Below are positions 48,699 to 59,400 of a stretch of DNA of 64,000 nucleotides, piece by piece (position 1 is the stretch's first letter; each line of letters opens with the position of its first letter). A model generated the notes under the pieces. It was given only the letters and a program-made list of their open reading frames with translations. It had not been told where the DNA came from and searched no databases. This stretch comes from Luteibaculum oceani (GTDB lineage: Bacteria > Bacteroidota > Bacteroidia > Flavobacteriales_D > Luteibaculaceae). The position numbers and the translations under genes were made by a program. The DNA is taken from NCBI RefSeq assembly GCF_007995015.1, contig NZ_VORB01000001.1:62001-126000 (forward strand), given 5' to 3'.

Positions 48699-50732
48699 AT
48701 GAAAAAGAATGTAATAGTAGCTGCTGTAGCTGCTGCCGTTTTATCGGCATGCGGTGGTGCAGGTGAAAAATCTGAAAAACTTAGTTCTGTAGATTGGAAC
48801 GGAATGGATACCACCGTTTCTCCGAAAGAAGATTTCTACCGCTTTGCCAATGGTAACTGGATGAAAAACAACCCAGTACCAGAAAGTGAGTCGCGTTGGG
48901 GAAGTTTTAACGAAGTAAAAGATCGCAATAACGATATCATTAAAGAAATTCTTAATGAGGCTTCTAAAAACGACACTGCAGAGAAAGGTTCGGCTACTCA
49001 GTTAGTAGGAGATTACTACTACTGCATCATGGATAAGGAAAAAAGAGCCGTAGATGGAATTGCTCCTATCCAGTCTCAATTAGATAAAATTGATGGGTTG
49101 ACTAAAGAAAACCTTGAAACTTTCTTAGCCGATTTCCACAAAACTGTAGGTTCTACACCTTTTGGATTTTCAATATTCGAAGATTTAAAGGATAACGAGG
49201 TTTACGCAGTTTACCTTGGTCAACACGGTTTGGGTTTACCAGACAAGGAATATTACTTTAAGCAGGATGAAAAATCTGTTGAAACCAGAGCTAAGTACGT
49301 TGAGCATGTTGACAAAATGTTTGCCCTTGCAAACGTAAACAGCAAAGATGCTGGAAAGAAAATCCTTGCGATTGAAACAGAGCTGGCTGGAGATATGATG
49401 AACCGCGTTGAGCAGCGTGATATTTCCAAGCTATACAATAAAATGGCATATGCGGATATCAAAAAACAGTGGAACAACTTCAATTGGGATAAATATTTCT
49501 CAGCTATTGGCGTAACCGATTTTGATAGCGTAATCGTAATGCAGCCAAAATATATGGCTAAGTTCAATAAAGCCATTAAAAACATGCCGCTTAGCGATTG
49601 GAAACTCTACTTTAAGTGGGAGCTTATCAATGCTATGGCCTCTACGCTAACTCCAGAGATGGAGCAGCAAAACTTTGCATTCTACAGCCAATACATGCGT
49701 GGTGCTAAGGAAATGAAAGAAGATTGGAAACGAGCTATTGACGCTATGACTTCATCTGTGGGTGATGTAATGGGTAAAGCATTTGTAGAAAAAGCATTTT
49801 CTCCTGAGGCAAAAGAAAAAATCAATGCACTTGTTGACAACCTACAAGCTGCCCTTGGCGAGCGCCTAGAGCAATTAGAGTGGATGTCGGATAGCACCAA
49901 ATTGCAGGCCAAAGAGAAAATGGCTTCGTTTACACGTAAACTAGGATATCCTGATGAGTGGAAAGACATGAGCAGCTTAAATATTAGCCGCGAATCATAT
50001 GCTGCAAACAAAATGGCGGTAAACCAGTGGCAGTTTAAAGACATGCTAGACAAGTACGGTAAGCCAGTAGACAAAACCGAATGGGGTATGCCTGCGCACA
50101 TGGTAAATGCCTACTACAATCCTATCCAAAACGAAATCGTTTTCCCTGCGGGAATTATGCAGCCTCCATTCTTCGATCCTAATGCAGAAGATGCTGTGAA
50201 CTACGCTAGAATTGGTGCGGTTATTGGACACGAAATGATTCATGGTTTCGACGATCAAGGTGCTAGATTTGATGCTACTGGCTTATTTAAAAACTGGTGG
50301 ACAAAAGAAGACCTTGAAAAGTTTAAAGCACAGACTGGAATATTAGTTGAACAATACAACCAATACACTCCTATTGAAGGAAACGACGAGGTTAAAGTAA
50401 ACGGAGAACTAACTCTTGGAGAAAACATAGCCGACTTTGGTGGCTTAACCATCGCTTATTATGCGTTCCAAAAATCTTTAGAGGGCAAAAAGGAAGAAGA
50501 AATCAATGGATTTACTCCAGAGCAAAGGTTCTTTATTGCATTCGGTCAAATCTGGAAAGGAAACGCAAGAGATGAATATCTCAGAACCCAGGTACAAACA
50601 GACCCACACTCTCCAACTGAGTTTAGAGTAAATGGTACCCTTTCTAACATGCCAGAGTTCTTTGCGGCATTTAATGTAGAGGAAGGTGATCCTATGCGTC
50701 AACCTGCAGAAAAAATTGCTACAATTTGGTAA
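48699..50732 (+). CDS. M13 family metallopeptidase lipoprotein (neprilysin/PepO-like)
   Basis: 677 residues. A lipoprotein signal peptide MKKNVIVAAVAAAVLSAC ends with Cys18. The zinc motif HExxH is at His511 (VIGHEMIHGFDDQGARFD), with the third ligand in GENIADFGGL. The N-terminal M13 domain starts at DTTVSPKEDFYRFANGNWMKNN, and the C-terminus ends with the conserved MRQPAEKIATIW. M13 peptidases cleave peptides in the periplasm or at the surface. Location is inferred from the lipobox. A strong terminator follows. Confidence 0.95.
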   Translation: MKKNVIVAAVAAAVLSACGGAGEKSEKLSSVDWNGMDTTVSPKEDFYRFANGNWMKNNPVPESESRWGSFNEVKDRNNDIIKEILNEASKNDTAEKGSATQLVGDYYYCIMDKEKRAVDGIAPIQSQLDKIDGLTKENLETFLADFHKTVGSTPFGFSIFEDLKDNEVYAVYLGQHGLGLPDKEYYFKQDEKSVETRAKYVEHVDKMFALANVNSKDAGKKILAIETELAGDMMNRVEQRDISKLYNKMAYADIKKQWNNFNWDKYFSAIGVTDFDSVIVMQPKYMAKFNKAIKNMPLSDWKLYFKWELINAMASTLTPEMEQQNFAFYSQYMRGAKEMKEDWKRAIDAMTSSVGDVMGKAFVEKAFSPEAKEKINALVDNLQAALGERLEQLEWMSDSTKLQAKEKMASFTRKLGYPDEWKDMSSLNISRESYAANKMAVNQWQFKDMLDKYGKPVDKTEWGMPAHMVNAYYNPIQNEIVFPAGIMQPPFFDPNAEDAVNYARIGAVIGHEMIHGFDDQGARFDATGLFKNWWTKEDLEKFKAQTGILVEQYNQYTPIEGNDEVKVNGELTLGENIADFGGLTIAYYAFQKSLEGKKEEEINGFTPEQRFFIAFGQIWKGNARDEYLRTQVQTDPHSPTEFRVNGTLSNMPEFFAAFNVEEGDPMRQPAEKIATIW

Positions 50733-50765
50733 TCTACAAAAGCTAACCCTACAGCTTTTCTAAAT

Positions 50766-50798
50766 AAAATCCACTCGGAAACGGGTGGATTTTTTTTG
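50766..50798 (+). terminator. Rho-independent terminator after the M13 peptidase gene
   Basis: Inverted repeat AAATCCAC / GTGGATTT around CTCGGAAACGG, followed by T8. It separates the M13 gene from the convergent kinase-like gene, the only convergent CDS pair in the window with such a spacer. Confidence 0.85.
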
Positions 50799-50859
50799 TC
50801 CGAATTTTGGTAATACCGGTTTAGATTAAACTTTCTAAAGTAACTGCTTTTTCAAAATT

Positions 50860-51759
50860 CTAATACCTAGATACCTTGTAGTGGTCTGGATTCCAGCCTA
50901 AAAGAAAGCGTTGATAGTCGTTTTTACATACTTCAACCATGGCTTTCCACTCCTTTACTATTTCCTTGCCCCCTTCAACCTCGAAAAACTCCATCTGTTG
51001 CTGGAGCAAATCGAAATATAGGTTGGTATAGCTTGTCCAGTCCTTCTGGTTTTCGCAAATACTGTAGAGGTAACACACCAAATCCTGGGTACCAATACCC
51101 TGTCCCCAATATTGAAAATCGTAGGCAATAACGTTGTTATCATTATTCAAAGCGTAGTTGGCAGGTTTGGCATCGCCATGAATTATGGTTTTAAATTGAG
51201 CATTTTTAATTGTCTGATCCCAGGTCTGGGCATTATCCTTAAAAAATCCACCCTCCATTTTATCAAACTCAAACGGACGGGTTTCTAAATGCCAATACCC
51301 CCCCTTATGCGCTTCGTTTACATTTAAATTGCGAATATGGAAGTCCACCAAAAACTCGAGACAAGCCTTAACATGATGGGAACGTAAAGGTTGTGGGTTA
51401 CACACAAAACCCATACTTTCCAAATCGTCTAGGACTATAATGATTTCTCTATTGTTTTCCTCAAAACCATAGGCAAGTGGTATACCAGCTTGTTGTGCCA
51501 TTGGCATATCTCTATACCATATCAACTCGTTTCTAAAAGAGGATCGTTTACGAGCTACAGCAAAGCGCTGTGCCTCATCTTGAATGGAATCTTCCTCGGG
51601 CCATTGATAGTGCTTAAGCACCAACTTTTTGCCCTGTCCTTGTAGAGCGTACAAACAACCATAATCTGCCCAAAGCGTTTTTCTTCTTTCAAGAGTGGCG
51701 AGGGCTTGATCACCAAATTTTTCGATTACAAATTGCTTTAGAAAGGTGCTTAGATTCAT
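50860..51759 (-). CDS. Aminoglycoside/choline-kinase-like phosphotransferase (EcKL-like)
   Basis: 299 residues from the ATG at 51759 (MNLSTFLKQFVIEKFG), which lies 5 nt downstream of a TACATTTG box; a longer frame to 51804 is excluded by that box. Protein-kinase-like fold of the APH superfamily: IIHGDAKPANYALN (Brenner's motif) and the metal-binding IAYDFQYWGQGIGTQDLVCYLYS. The pattern is closest to the ecdysteroid-kinase-like/DUF1679 group. The phosphorylated substrate is unknown. Confidence 0.8.
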   Translation of the reverse strand: MNLSTFLKQFVIEKFGDQALATLERRKTLWADYGCLYALQGQGKKLVLKHYQWPEEDSIQDEAQRFAVARKRSSFRNELIWYRDMPMAQQAGIPLAYGFEENNREIIIVLDDLESMGFVCNPQPLRSHHVKACLEFLVDFHIRNLNVNEAHKGGYWHLETRPFEFDKMEGGFFKDNAQTWDQTIKNAQFKTIIHGDAKPANYALNNDNNVIAYDFQYWGQGIGTQDLVCYLYSICENQKDWTSYTNLYFDLLQQQMEFFEVEGGKEIVKEWKAMVEVCKNDYQRFLLGWNPDHYKVSRY

Positions 51760-51764
51760 AATAA

Positions 51765-51772
51765 CAAATGTA
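51765..51772 (-). promoter_or_regulatory. Putative -7 box of the phosphotransferase gene (TACATTTG)
   Basis: Minus strand TACATTTG-TTATT-ATG: an exact TAnnTTTG box ending 5 nt before the start codon at 51759. Suggests a leaderless transcript. Confidence 0.55.
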
Positions 51773-51802
51773 CAACGTGGGGAACAAGAAAAATTTACCA
51801 AC

Positions 51803-51836
51803 AAAAAAAAACGCGCCGTTACCGACGCGTTTTAAA
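51803..51836 (-). terminator. Terminator of the nrdB-nrdA transcript
   Basis: On the minus strand, AAAACGCGTCGG...CGCG forms a hairpin (AAAACGCG / CGCGTTTT) followed by a run of nine to ten T. It lies ~190 nt after the nrdA stop and upstream of the phosphotransferase promoter. Confidence 0.8.
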
Positions 51837-51883
51837 CCCCATTAATGGTTCAACAGCAGGGACTACCGTACTAATATTTAGGA

Positions 51884-52038
51884 GCAATTAGACTTCGTCT
51901 TCTTTTGCTGAATTTAGTGGAGATAATTCCTTGGAATAGGAATTATGCTCCACACATTTAGTCGCAATTGACTTCGTCTTCTTTTGCTGAATTTAGTGGA
52001 GATAATTCCTTGGAATAGGAATTATGCTCCACACATTT
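51884..52038. repeat. Tandem duplication of the nrdA 3' end and its hairpin
   Basis: Two ~75-nt units with a period of about 79 nt: 51884-51959 and 51964-52038. They differ by one indel near one end (GCAATTAGACTT versus GCAATTGACTT). The proximal unit covers the last NrdA codons, the stop and ~58 nt of 3' UTR; the distal unit is a second copy lying wholly in the 3' UTR. Each contains an inverted repeat, GGAGATAATTCC / GGAATTATGCTCC. Confidence 0.9.
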
Positions 52039-54376
52039 CACAGTTGTCTGGATCATCGAGTGAACAAGCAATAGCGGCCTCATTTTGCTCTTGGGACACT
52101 TTTGGTTGAGTAGCTTTTGACTTATCAACCGTAAACTGAATTGCCTGTGTAGCCGCCTGAGATCTCAGGTAGTACATCCCTGTTTTTAATCCTTTCTTCC
52201 AACCATAGAAGTGCATAGAAGTTAATTTCCCGAATGTTGGGCTCTCCATAAACACGTTGGTAGATTGAGATTGGCAAATAAATGCCCCTCTATCTGCCGC
52301 CATTTCAAGAATAGACTTCTGAGAAATCTCCCAAGCCGTTCTATACAGTTCTTTTAGGTTCTCTGGAATCTCTGGAATATTCTGAACTGATCCATTAGAT
52401 GCAATCAGTTTGTTTTTAAGATCATCATTCCAAATACCAAGCTTAACTAAGTCTCTTAATAGGTGCTTATTAACTACCACAAACTCTCCAGAAAGTACTC
52501 TTCTGGTGTAGATGTTAGACGTGTATGGCTCAAAACACTCGTTATTTCCAAGAATTTGAGCTGTAGAAGCAGTTGGCATTGGAGCTAAAAGCAGTGAGTT
52601 TCTTACACCGTGCTTTTTAATTTCCTCCCTCAAAACATCCCATTCCCATCTATTTGAAGGCTCAACACCCCACATATCAAATTGGAATTGACCTTGAGAA
52701 ATTGGAGAACCTTCGTAGGTTTCGTATGGTCCTTCTACTATCGCCATGTCTTTAGAAGCAGTACAAGCCGCGTAGTAAATGGTTTCGAAAATATCTTTAT
52801 TCAATTGCTTAGCTTCAGCAGAATCGAATGGGAAACGCATCATAATGAACGCATCCGCCAATCCTTGCACACCTATTCCGATTGGACGGTGACGCATGTT
52901 ACTATTTCTTGCCTCTGCAACTGGGTAGTAATTGTGATCAATAATTTTGTTAAGGTTCTTAGTTACTTGATAAGCAACTTTAAACAGCTGATCGTGGTCG
53001 AATTTACCTTCCTTAACAAACTTAGGAAGTGCAATGGATGCTAGGTTACAAACTGCAACTTCGTCTGGAGCTGTATACTCTACAATCTCCGTACAAAGGT
53101 TAGAAGATTTAATAACCCCTAGGTTCTTTTGGTTCGATTTGCCGTTACAAGCATCTTTGTAAAGCATGTAAGGGGTTCCTGTCTCAATTTGAGACTCCAC
53201 TATCTTATACCACAGGTCTTGTGCTTTAATTTGCTTACGACCTTTACCTTCTGCTTCGTATTTGGTATATAGCTTCTCGAATTCCTCTCCGTAAGTTTCA
53301 GAAAGTCCAGGACATTCATTTGGACACATTAGGGTCCACATTCCGTTTTCCTCAACGCGCTTCATAAATAAATCTGGCACCCAAAGGGCGTAGAATAAAT
53401 CTCTAGCACGCATTTCTTCCTTACCGTGATTCTTTTTAAGATCAAGGAAATCGAACACATCGGCATGCCATGGCTCTAGGTAGATCGCAAAAGATCCTTT
53501 TCTTTTTCCACCACCTTGATCCACGTATCTAGCAGTATCATTAAATACTTTTAGCATAGGAACGATGCCATTTGAAGTACCATTGGTTCCTTTAATGTAG
53601 CTTCCTTTTGCACGGACATCGTGAATGCTCAATCCAATTCCACCTGCCGACTGAGAAATTTTAGCACACTGCTTTAGTGTATCATAAATTCCTGATATAC
53701 TGTCTTCTTTGGTAGTTAGAAGGAAACAAGAAGACATTTGAGGTTTAGGAGTACCAGCGTTAAAAAGAGTAGGGGTTGCATGGGTAAACCAACCTTGCGA
53801 CATGCTATTATAGGTAGCAATAGCCGCTTCAATATCGTCTTTATGAATTCCGATAGAAACGCGCATCAACATTTGCTGAGGACGCTCTGCTATTTTTCCA
53901 TTAAGCTTTAACAGGTAGGACCTTTCAAGTGTTTTAAACCCGAAATAATCGTAGTTAAAATCTCTATCGTAAATAATGCTGCTATCTAGAAGTTCAGCGT
54001 TTTTTTGGATGAGTTCATACACATCATCCGCCAATAATGCTGCTTTCTCACCAGTTTTAGGATCCTTGTAGGTGTACAAGGCCTTCATTACACGAGAAAA
54101 AGATTTATCGGTGTTTTTATGTAGGTTAGAAACGGCTATACGCGAAGCAAGCTGAGCGTAATCTGGATGGGTAACCGTGTTGGTAGCCGCCACTTCTGCC
54201 GCAAGGTTATCTAACTCTTCGGTGCTTACACCTTCGTATACACCTTCAATTACCTTCATGGCAATTTTGGTAGGCTCAACTGCGGGGTCTAAGCCATAGC
54301 AAAGCTTCTTAATTCGTGCGGTAATTTTATCAAATTTTACCGCCTCTTTGCGTCCGTCTCTTTTTAATACGTACAT
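52022..54376 (-). CDS. nrdA: Ribonucleoside-diphosphate reductase, class I alpha subunit
   Basis: 784 residues. Reduces ribonucleotides to deoxyribonucleotides with NrdB. The N-terminal ATP-cone ([26 protein letters not shown]) gives allosteric control. Active-site segments include [17 protein letters not shown] (catalytic Cys and Glu) and the C-terminal redox pair CEMC at Cys779/Cys782. The start is 36 nt after nrdB. The 3' end, including the last codons and stop, has been tandemly duplicated downstream. Transcription ends at the terminator near 51.8 kb. Confidence 0.97.
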   Translation of the reverse strand: MYVLKRDGRKEAVKFDKITARIKKLCYGLDPAVEPTKIAMKVIEGVYEGVSTEELDNLAAEVAATNTVTHPDYAQLASRIAVSNLHKNTDKSFSRVMKALYTYKDPKTGEKAALLADDVYELIQKNAELLDSSIIYDRDFNYDYFGFKTLERSYLLKLNGKIAERPQQMLMRVSIGIHKDDIEAAIATYNSMSQGWFTHATPTLFNAGTPKPQMSSCFLLTTKEDSISGIYDTLKQCAKISQSAGGIGLSIHDVRAKGSYIKGTNGTSNGIVPMLKVFNDTARYVDQGGGKRKGSFAIYLEPWHADVFDFLDLKKNHGKEEMRARDLFYALWVPDLFMKRVEENGMWTLMCPNECPGLSETYGEEFEKLYTKYEAEGKGRKQIKAQDLWYKIVESQIETGTPYMLYKDACNGKSNQKNLGVIKSSNLCTEIVEYTAPDEVAVCNLASIALPKFVKEGKFDHDQLFKVAYQVTKNLNKIIDHNYYPVAEARNSNMRHRPIGIGVQGLADAFIMMRFPFDSAEAKQLNKDIFETIYYAACTASKDMAIVEGPYETYEGSPISQGQFQFDMWGVEPSNRWEWDVLREEIKKHGVRNSLLLAPMPTASTAQILGNNECFEPYTSNIYTRRVLSGEFVVVNKHLLRDLVKLGIWNDDLKNKLIASNGSVQNIPEIPENLKELYRTAWEISQKSILEMAADRGAFICQSQSTNVFMESPTFGKLTSMHFYGWKKGLKTGMYYLRSQAATQAIQFTVDKSKATQPKVSQEQNEAAIACSLDDPDNCEMCGA

Positions 54377-54412
54377 AAGTAATTGGGTTAATAGGTTTGG
54401 GTGGATGGATTA

Positions 54413-55387
54413 CTAAAAGTCTTCGTCGAAAGAAATGGCCTTACCTCCACCCGACATTACACCGGCTTTTTGGTAGTCTCCAACTCTTTTCTCGAAGAAA
54501 TTGGTTTTACCCTGCAGAGAAATCATTTCCATGAAGTCAAATGGATTCTCCACATTGTAAATTTTGTCATTGCCCAGTTCCACCAGTAACCGGTCAGCAA
54601 CAAACTCTATATATTGGGTCATTAAATCGCTATTCATTCCAATCAGCTTAACAGGAAGGGCATCGGTAACAAACTCCTTCTCTATTTCTACTGCATCGGT
54701 GATGATCTTTTGGATTTGCTCTTTAGGCAATTTGTTTTTTACGTGACTGTTGTACAATAAACAAGCGAAATCACAGTGTAGCCCTTCGTCTCTTGAGATC
54801 AGCTCATTAGAGAAAGCTAAACCTGGCATCAATCCTCTTTTCTTAAGCCAGAAAATAGAACAGAAAGATCCAGAAAAGAAAATACCTTCTACCGCTGCAA
54901 ATGCAACCAAGCGCTCTGCAAAAGATCCATTATCAATCCAACGCAATGCCCACTCTGCCTTTTTCTTTACGCAGTCTAAGGTCTCGATAGCATTGAATAG
55001 GGTGTTTTTCTCTTTTTCGTCTTTGATATAAGTATCAATCAGTAGCGAATACGTTTCGGAGTGGATGTTCTCCATTGCAATTTGGAAACCGTAGAAAAAC
55101 TTCGCTTCGGTATACTGCACCTCAGCTACAAAATTCTCCGCTAAGTTTTCGTTTACAATTCCATCACTCGCTGCGAAGAATGCAAGAACGTGCTTAATAA
55201 AGTGACGCTCATCGTCGTTTAGCTTATTTTCCCAATCAATAAGATCTGGTTCTAAATCAATTTCTTCTGCCGTCCAGAAACTTGCTTCTGCTTTTTTATA
55301 AAAAGCCCAAATATCATCGTGCTGAATTGGAAAAAGAACAAAGCGATTTTTATTCTCTTCTAAAATTGGCTCGTTTACCGTACTCAT
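54413..55387 (-). CDS. nrdB: Ribonucleoside-diphosphate reductase, class I beta subunit
   Basis: 324 residues. Provides the diiron-tyrosyl radical to NrdA. The ligand set matches class Ia: Asp75, Glu106 and His109 with radical Tyr113 ([12 protein letters not shown], spacing E-x2-H-x3-Y as in E. coli), then AVEGIFF and [16 protein letters not shown] for the remaining ligands. The presence of the Tyr argues against a Mn/Fe NrdB lacking it. It precedes nrdA in one operon. A DnaA-box-like TTATGCACA lies 161 bp upstream of the start. Confidence 0.96.
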   Translation of the reverse strand: MSTVNEPILEENKNRFVLFPIQHDDIWAFYKKAEASFWTAEEIDLEPDLIDWENKLNDDERHFIKHVLAFFAASDGIVNENLAENFVAEVQYTEAKFFYGFQIAMENIHSETYSLLIDTYIKDEKEKNTLFNAIETLDCVKKKAEWALRWIDNGSFAERLVAFAAVEGIFFSGSFCSIFWLKKRGLMPGLAFSNELISRDEGLHCDFACLLYNSHVKNKLPKEQIQKIITDAVEIEKEFVTDALPVKLIGMNSDLMTQYIEFVADRLLVELGNDKIYNVENPFDFMEMISLQGKTNFFEKRVGDYQKAGVMSGGGKAISFDEDF

Positions 55388-55635
55388 TATTATAGTTTTT
55401 TAATTAACACTGCTATTCCCTAAACGTTACAGTCTAAAAAACGCTTCGAAAAGCTCAATTATCTTAACAATTGTTAGGGAAGGGGGAAAATCATCCAGAA
55501 CAAATTTGGGAAATAGAATCGCTAAATGGATAAAATTTGACCCAGAGTTATGCACAGAAAATGGGGTAAAAAATGCAAAACCTTAACACCATTGGGAGTT
55601 ACCCATGGTTGATAAATTTTAATCGCAAAAAGGCA
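55388..55635. promoter_or_regulatory. nrdB upstream region with a DnaA-box-like TTATGCACA
   Basis: The gap between nrdB and DUF3109 holds no convincing gene. TTATGCACA (55548-55556, plus strand) matches the TTATNCACA DnaA-box consensus, and TAACAATTGTTA (around 55466-55477) is a 12-bp palindrome. At 55588-55609 a bulged inverted repeat ACCATTGGG / CCCATGGT may end the DUF3109 message. No exact TAnnTTTG box for nrdB was found. Confidence 0.4.
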
Positions 55636-56226
55636 TCATTTTTGTTGCTCAGATTTGAAATTTTCATAAGCCGCAGCTACATCGTTGAGTTCATCAACAA
55701 ATGCCTTCCCAAACTTGGTCTCAAGTGGTTCTTTTAAAAATTTATAGACTGGCACCTGTTCTTTTTGACCAAGACTGCAGGCCGCTTCACATATATGCCA
55801 ACGGTGATAATTAAGGGCAAAATTATCTCCAATTTTCGCTACTCTTATGGGGTATAGATGACAAGAAATTGGTTTGCGAAAATTGCTTTTTCCATCCTTC
55901 CAAGCCATTTCAATTCCGCATTTTGCTGTGCCATTTTTTTCGAAGACCGTGTAGGCACACTCTTTACCATTTACAAGTGGGGTTACGTATTCTCCATCCA
56001 CGTCCACTTCAAAAGCACCTTTTTGTTTTAATGCCTTCTGTCCAGCCTCTGGTAAATAAGGTAAAACCGACTCCAAATTTTCTTCCAGCTTGTCAATTTC
56101 TTCAAGCTCAACTGGAGCACCAGCATCACCTTCAACGCAACAGGCACCTTTACATGCTTTTAAATCGCAAATAAATTGTTCATCAAAAATCTCTTCCGAA
56201 ATTAACTTATCCCCCAGCTGAATCAT
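55636..56226 (-). CDS. DUF3109 cysteine-rich protein
   Basis: 196 residues from the ATG at 56226 (MIQLGDKLISEEIF), placed by a TACCTTTG box ending 4 nt upstream; a frame start at 56253 would lie above the promoter. Cysteines occur in CDLKACKGACC, NGKECAY, KCGIEMAW, ISCHLYPI and HICEAACSLG, consistent with the metal- or Fe-S-binding pattern of DUF3109 and YkgJ-like proteins. Function unknown. Divergent from the first giant surface-protein gene. Confidence 0.85.
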   Translation of the reverse strand: MIQLGDKLISEEIFDEQFICDLKACKGACCVEGDAGAPVELEEIDKLEENLESVLPYLPEAGQKALKQKGAFEVDVDGEYVTPLVNGKECAYTVFEKNGTAKCGIEMAWKDGKSNFRKPISCHLYPIRVAKIGDNFALNYHRWHICEAACSLGQKEQVPVYKFLKEPLETKFGKAFVDELNDVAAAYENFKSEQQK

Positions 56227-56230
56227 TCCG

Positions 56231-56238
56231 CAAAGGTA
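56231..56238 (-). promoter_or_regulatory. Putative -7 box of the DUF3109 gene (TACCTTTG)
   Basis: Minus strand TACCTTTG-CGGA-ATG: an exact TAnnTTTG box ending 4 nt before the start codon at 56226, the same arrangement as at the AsmA-like and GT2 genes. Confidence 0.55.
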
Positions 56239-56327
56239 CGGTGGATTAACCACTGTTCATTGCATCATTCGATCAAATCCTTCGACACTTCATGTATTTG
56301 AAATTTTTATCTAGAAAAGTTGTGATT

Positions 56328-56402
56328 TTCATTCACACCAAAAAGTGGGAGGTTCACAACAAAAAAATGACTTGCGTTTGTTTTTAAGATTTTTTTGCAA
56401 GT
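56328..56402 (+). repeat. 75-bp upstream element, copy 1
   Basis: From TTCATTCACACC to TTTTTTTGCAAGT, identical in length to 60815-60889 with one visible base difference (GGGAGG versus GGGGGG). It ends 22 nt before the ATG of the first giant gene. It contains a TTCACA direct repeat and ACTTGC / GCAAGT arms around a T-rich centre. Most likely a shared promoter or operator region. Confidence 0.85.
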
Positions 56403-56424
56403 TGAAATCAACCATAATTACCTT

Positions 56425-59400
56425 ATGAAAAAACAATTAAAATGGGTTTCAGCAGTTGTTGCCACTTTATTATTTGGGAACATTTCTGGACAGGTTTTTA
56501 ACCCACAACCTAGAATTTTATCAGATAGTGGATTTGAAATTGGAGAATCTGTTACTACCATCGACTTTGATGGAGACGGAGACTTAGATCTTGTAATCCA
56601 GAATCACTCTAATGTTTATGTGAAGGAGAACTTAGGAAATTATAATTTCCAACTCCATAACTTAGGTGCTGTTGGTAACTTTAGTTCTAGTAGAGCATAC
56701 GTTTGTATGCCCGTAGATATTGACAATGACGGTGATATTGATGTGATTTCAGGTGGTCAGCAGCTTGAAGTTTTTAGAAATGATGGGGCTTGGAATTTCT
56801 CTAAACTCCAAATTGCTCCTATAAACAATGTTCGTGATTTTGATATTGAGGATATTGATGGAGATGGATTCATGGATATTATTTGTGGAGCCACTAAAAG
56901 CAATCTAGGATCCCTAATTGTTTACTTCAATAGATCCTCATTTGGATCTATAGCGTTTGATGAACTTGTAGTTGCGAATGATTTTACTACAGAAACTATA
57001 ACTGCATTGGCCCATGACATGAATGGTGATAACCTTCCTGATCTAATTTGTGGGTCAGCCAGACAACCATACAAATTGGACATGTTCATCCAAGATGAAA
57101 CTGGGAATTTTTTAAGACAGCCAATTTCCACAACCATTGGAGGTATACGAACGATTGAAGCAGCCGATTTAGAAAAAGATGGTGATATTGATTTATTAGT
57201 TGGTACCTGGGTGAACAATTCTATCAAGGTATTAAGAAATGTAGGGGGCAACCAATTCAATGAAATTACATTAAGATCTAACATAAATGATCCACAGGGA
57301 ATTCAGGCAGCTGACATTAATTTGGATGGTAAGCTAGATGTAATATGGAGTGATTACGATGGTAATGTAGTTTGGGAAGAGTATACCATTGAAAATGGTG
57401 AAATGATCTTCACTCCAAACAACCTAACTCCATTCCCAAATAACACTTGGGGTGAAACAACCGATTTTGATTTGGATGGTGATATGGATTATATCGCTAT
57501 TGACTGGATTAGTGGTCGCCATAACATTTTGCTCTACGAAAACACCCTGAACGACTGTTTGGTTGAAGAAAAAATTATCAATGGTATTCCAAATACTTAT
57601 GTTGGATTTCCATCTGTATTTAATATCGAAAATTCTGATGTATCTACCTTATATACAGTTGTTAGACCAGCAACCGGTGAAATAGTAGGAAGTGAGATGG
57701 GTAATGGTAATACATTAACCATTTATACAGATACCTTAGTTTATGGTTCTAATGTCTTTGAAGTATATGGCCAAAAGAGTGAAACTTGTGAGCCGATTTT
57801 TCTTTTTACAGGTTCCCTTAATGCTTGGGATACCCCAGCGGAGAAAAACATCTTTGATCCAAATGAGATTGTAGTTGCTCAAAACCCAGAGATTTCTATT
57901 CCAGAGTCAGTATTCCCAGTTGATATGAACAATGATGGGATGATGGATTTCCTTTCAACAACAAGAGGAGATCATAAGGTTATCCTGCATGTAAATCTTG
58001 GTAAATTTGAATTTGACAACGTTGTTATTTCTAATCAATTTCAAGGTGGGGAAGATGTTAAGGCTATTGATATGGACCTAGATGGTGATATGGATATTGT
58101 AGCAGCATTTTCTACAAGTGACGATTTAGTTTGGTTTGAAAATGATGGTCAACTTAACTTTACGCCACATGTTATTGACGGGAACATAGACCATGCAATT
58201 CATTTTTATGCAAGTGATATTGACGGTGATAACGATATAGATCTAGTTGCTTCTCCTTTTACCTCAGGAAATCTAAATCTTTATACCAATGATGGTAACC
58301 AAAATTTTAGTAAAAGAGTAATTGCCTCTGGTTTCGGAAAATCTGAAATGGTTGTGGTTAGAGATATAAATGGTGACGGTAAAAAGGACATCCTTTACGG
58401 AAATGCTTACCAAGGTGTAAACTCTAAATTAGTTTGGTTGAAACAAACTACCACGATGGAATTCGAGCAAATTCTAATCAGCACCAATATTCAATCTCTT
58501 AAGGGATTAGCCATTGAAGATATCGACAATGATGGTGACCTGGATTTCTTCACTGCTTCCACAGAAGATGATAAGATTGCACTATTTAGAAATACAGGAA
58601 ACGAATTATTCGTTGAGGAGACTCTAATTTCCAATGCAGATGGAGCAGAGCATGTATTTACATCTGATATGGACTTAGATGGAGATCAAGACATCGTTTG
58701 GGTTTCATTCCTGGATAATAAGATTTATTGGCAAGAAAACATCGATGGTGGATATAACTTCAGACCTTATGAAATCTCTATTGCTAATGCAGGATTGGTT
58801 TGGTCTGAACCGGCAGATTTTGATGGTGATAGTGACCTAGATATAGTTGTGGCATCTCCACACGGTGACAAGATATCCATCTTTAAAAATATTTTATTTG
58901 ACTGCCAAATCGAAGACGTAAACGTTTTTACTCCTGAACAAGCATATTTCAGAACTTCTGCTGAGGTAATCATTCCTCTTCCGCAAGAAGGGGTAACTTA
59001 CTATCTAGAAGATGAGTCTGGTGAAATTTCTGTAGAGGGGTATATCAATACCCAACACGAAAATGAGGTAGTATTTAACACCCCTGAGTTAGAACTGGGT
59101 ACCAATGAATTCTTTATCTACGCAGTTCATGCAAATTGTGAAGATTACCTTCAAACTCCAGTTATCATAGAAGGAATTGAAACTCCAATTTCTTTCTTCT
59201 TCCAAGATAACTACGCTGCAAATTCTGAAGACTTTATTGTTCCTGTACTTATTAACCCACACGATTCTATATCTGGAATCAACGGTAAATTTAGTTACGA
59301 TGTAAGTGCTTTCTCTAACGTATACCTTGATACAGCTAATGCTCCAGAAGGTCACTACTGCGAAAGCAATACCGACACCATTAACGGAACCGTAAACTTC

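Noticed and set aside
51884-52038. Possible CRISPR-like or mobile repeat at the nrdA end
   Set aside because: Only two units, no spacers, and the repeat includes nrdA codons, so it is a local tandem duplication.
56395-56424. TTG start for the first giant gene
   Set aside because: It lies within the conserved 75-bp upstream element, whose second copy is followed by an ATG-initiated signal peptide at the equivalent place.
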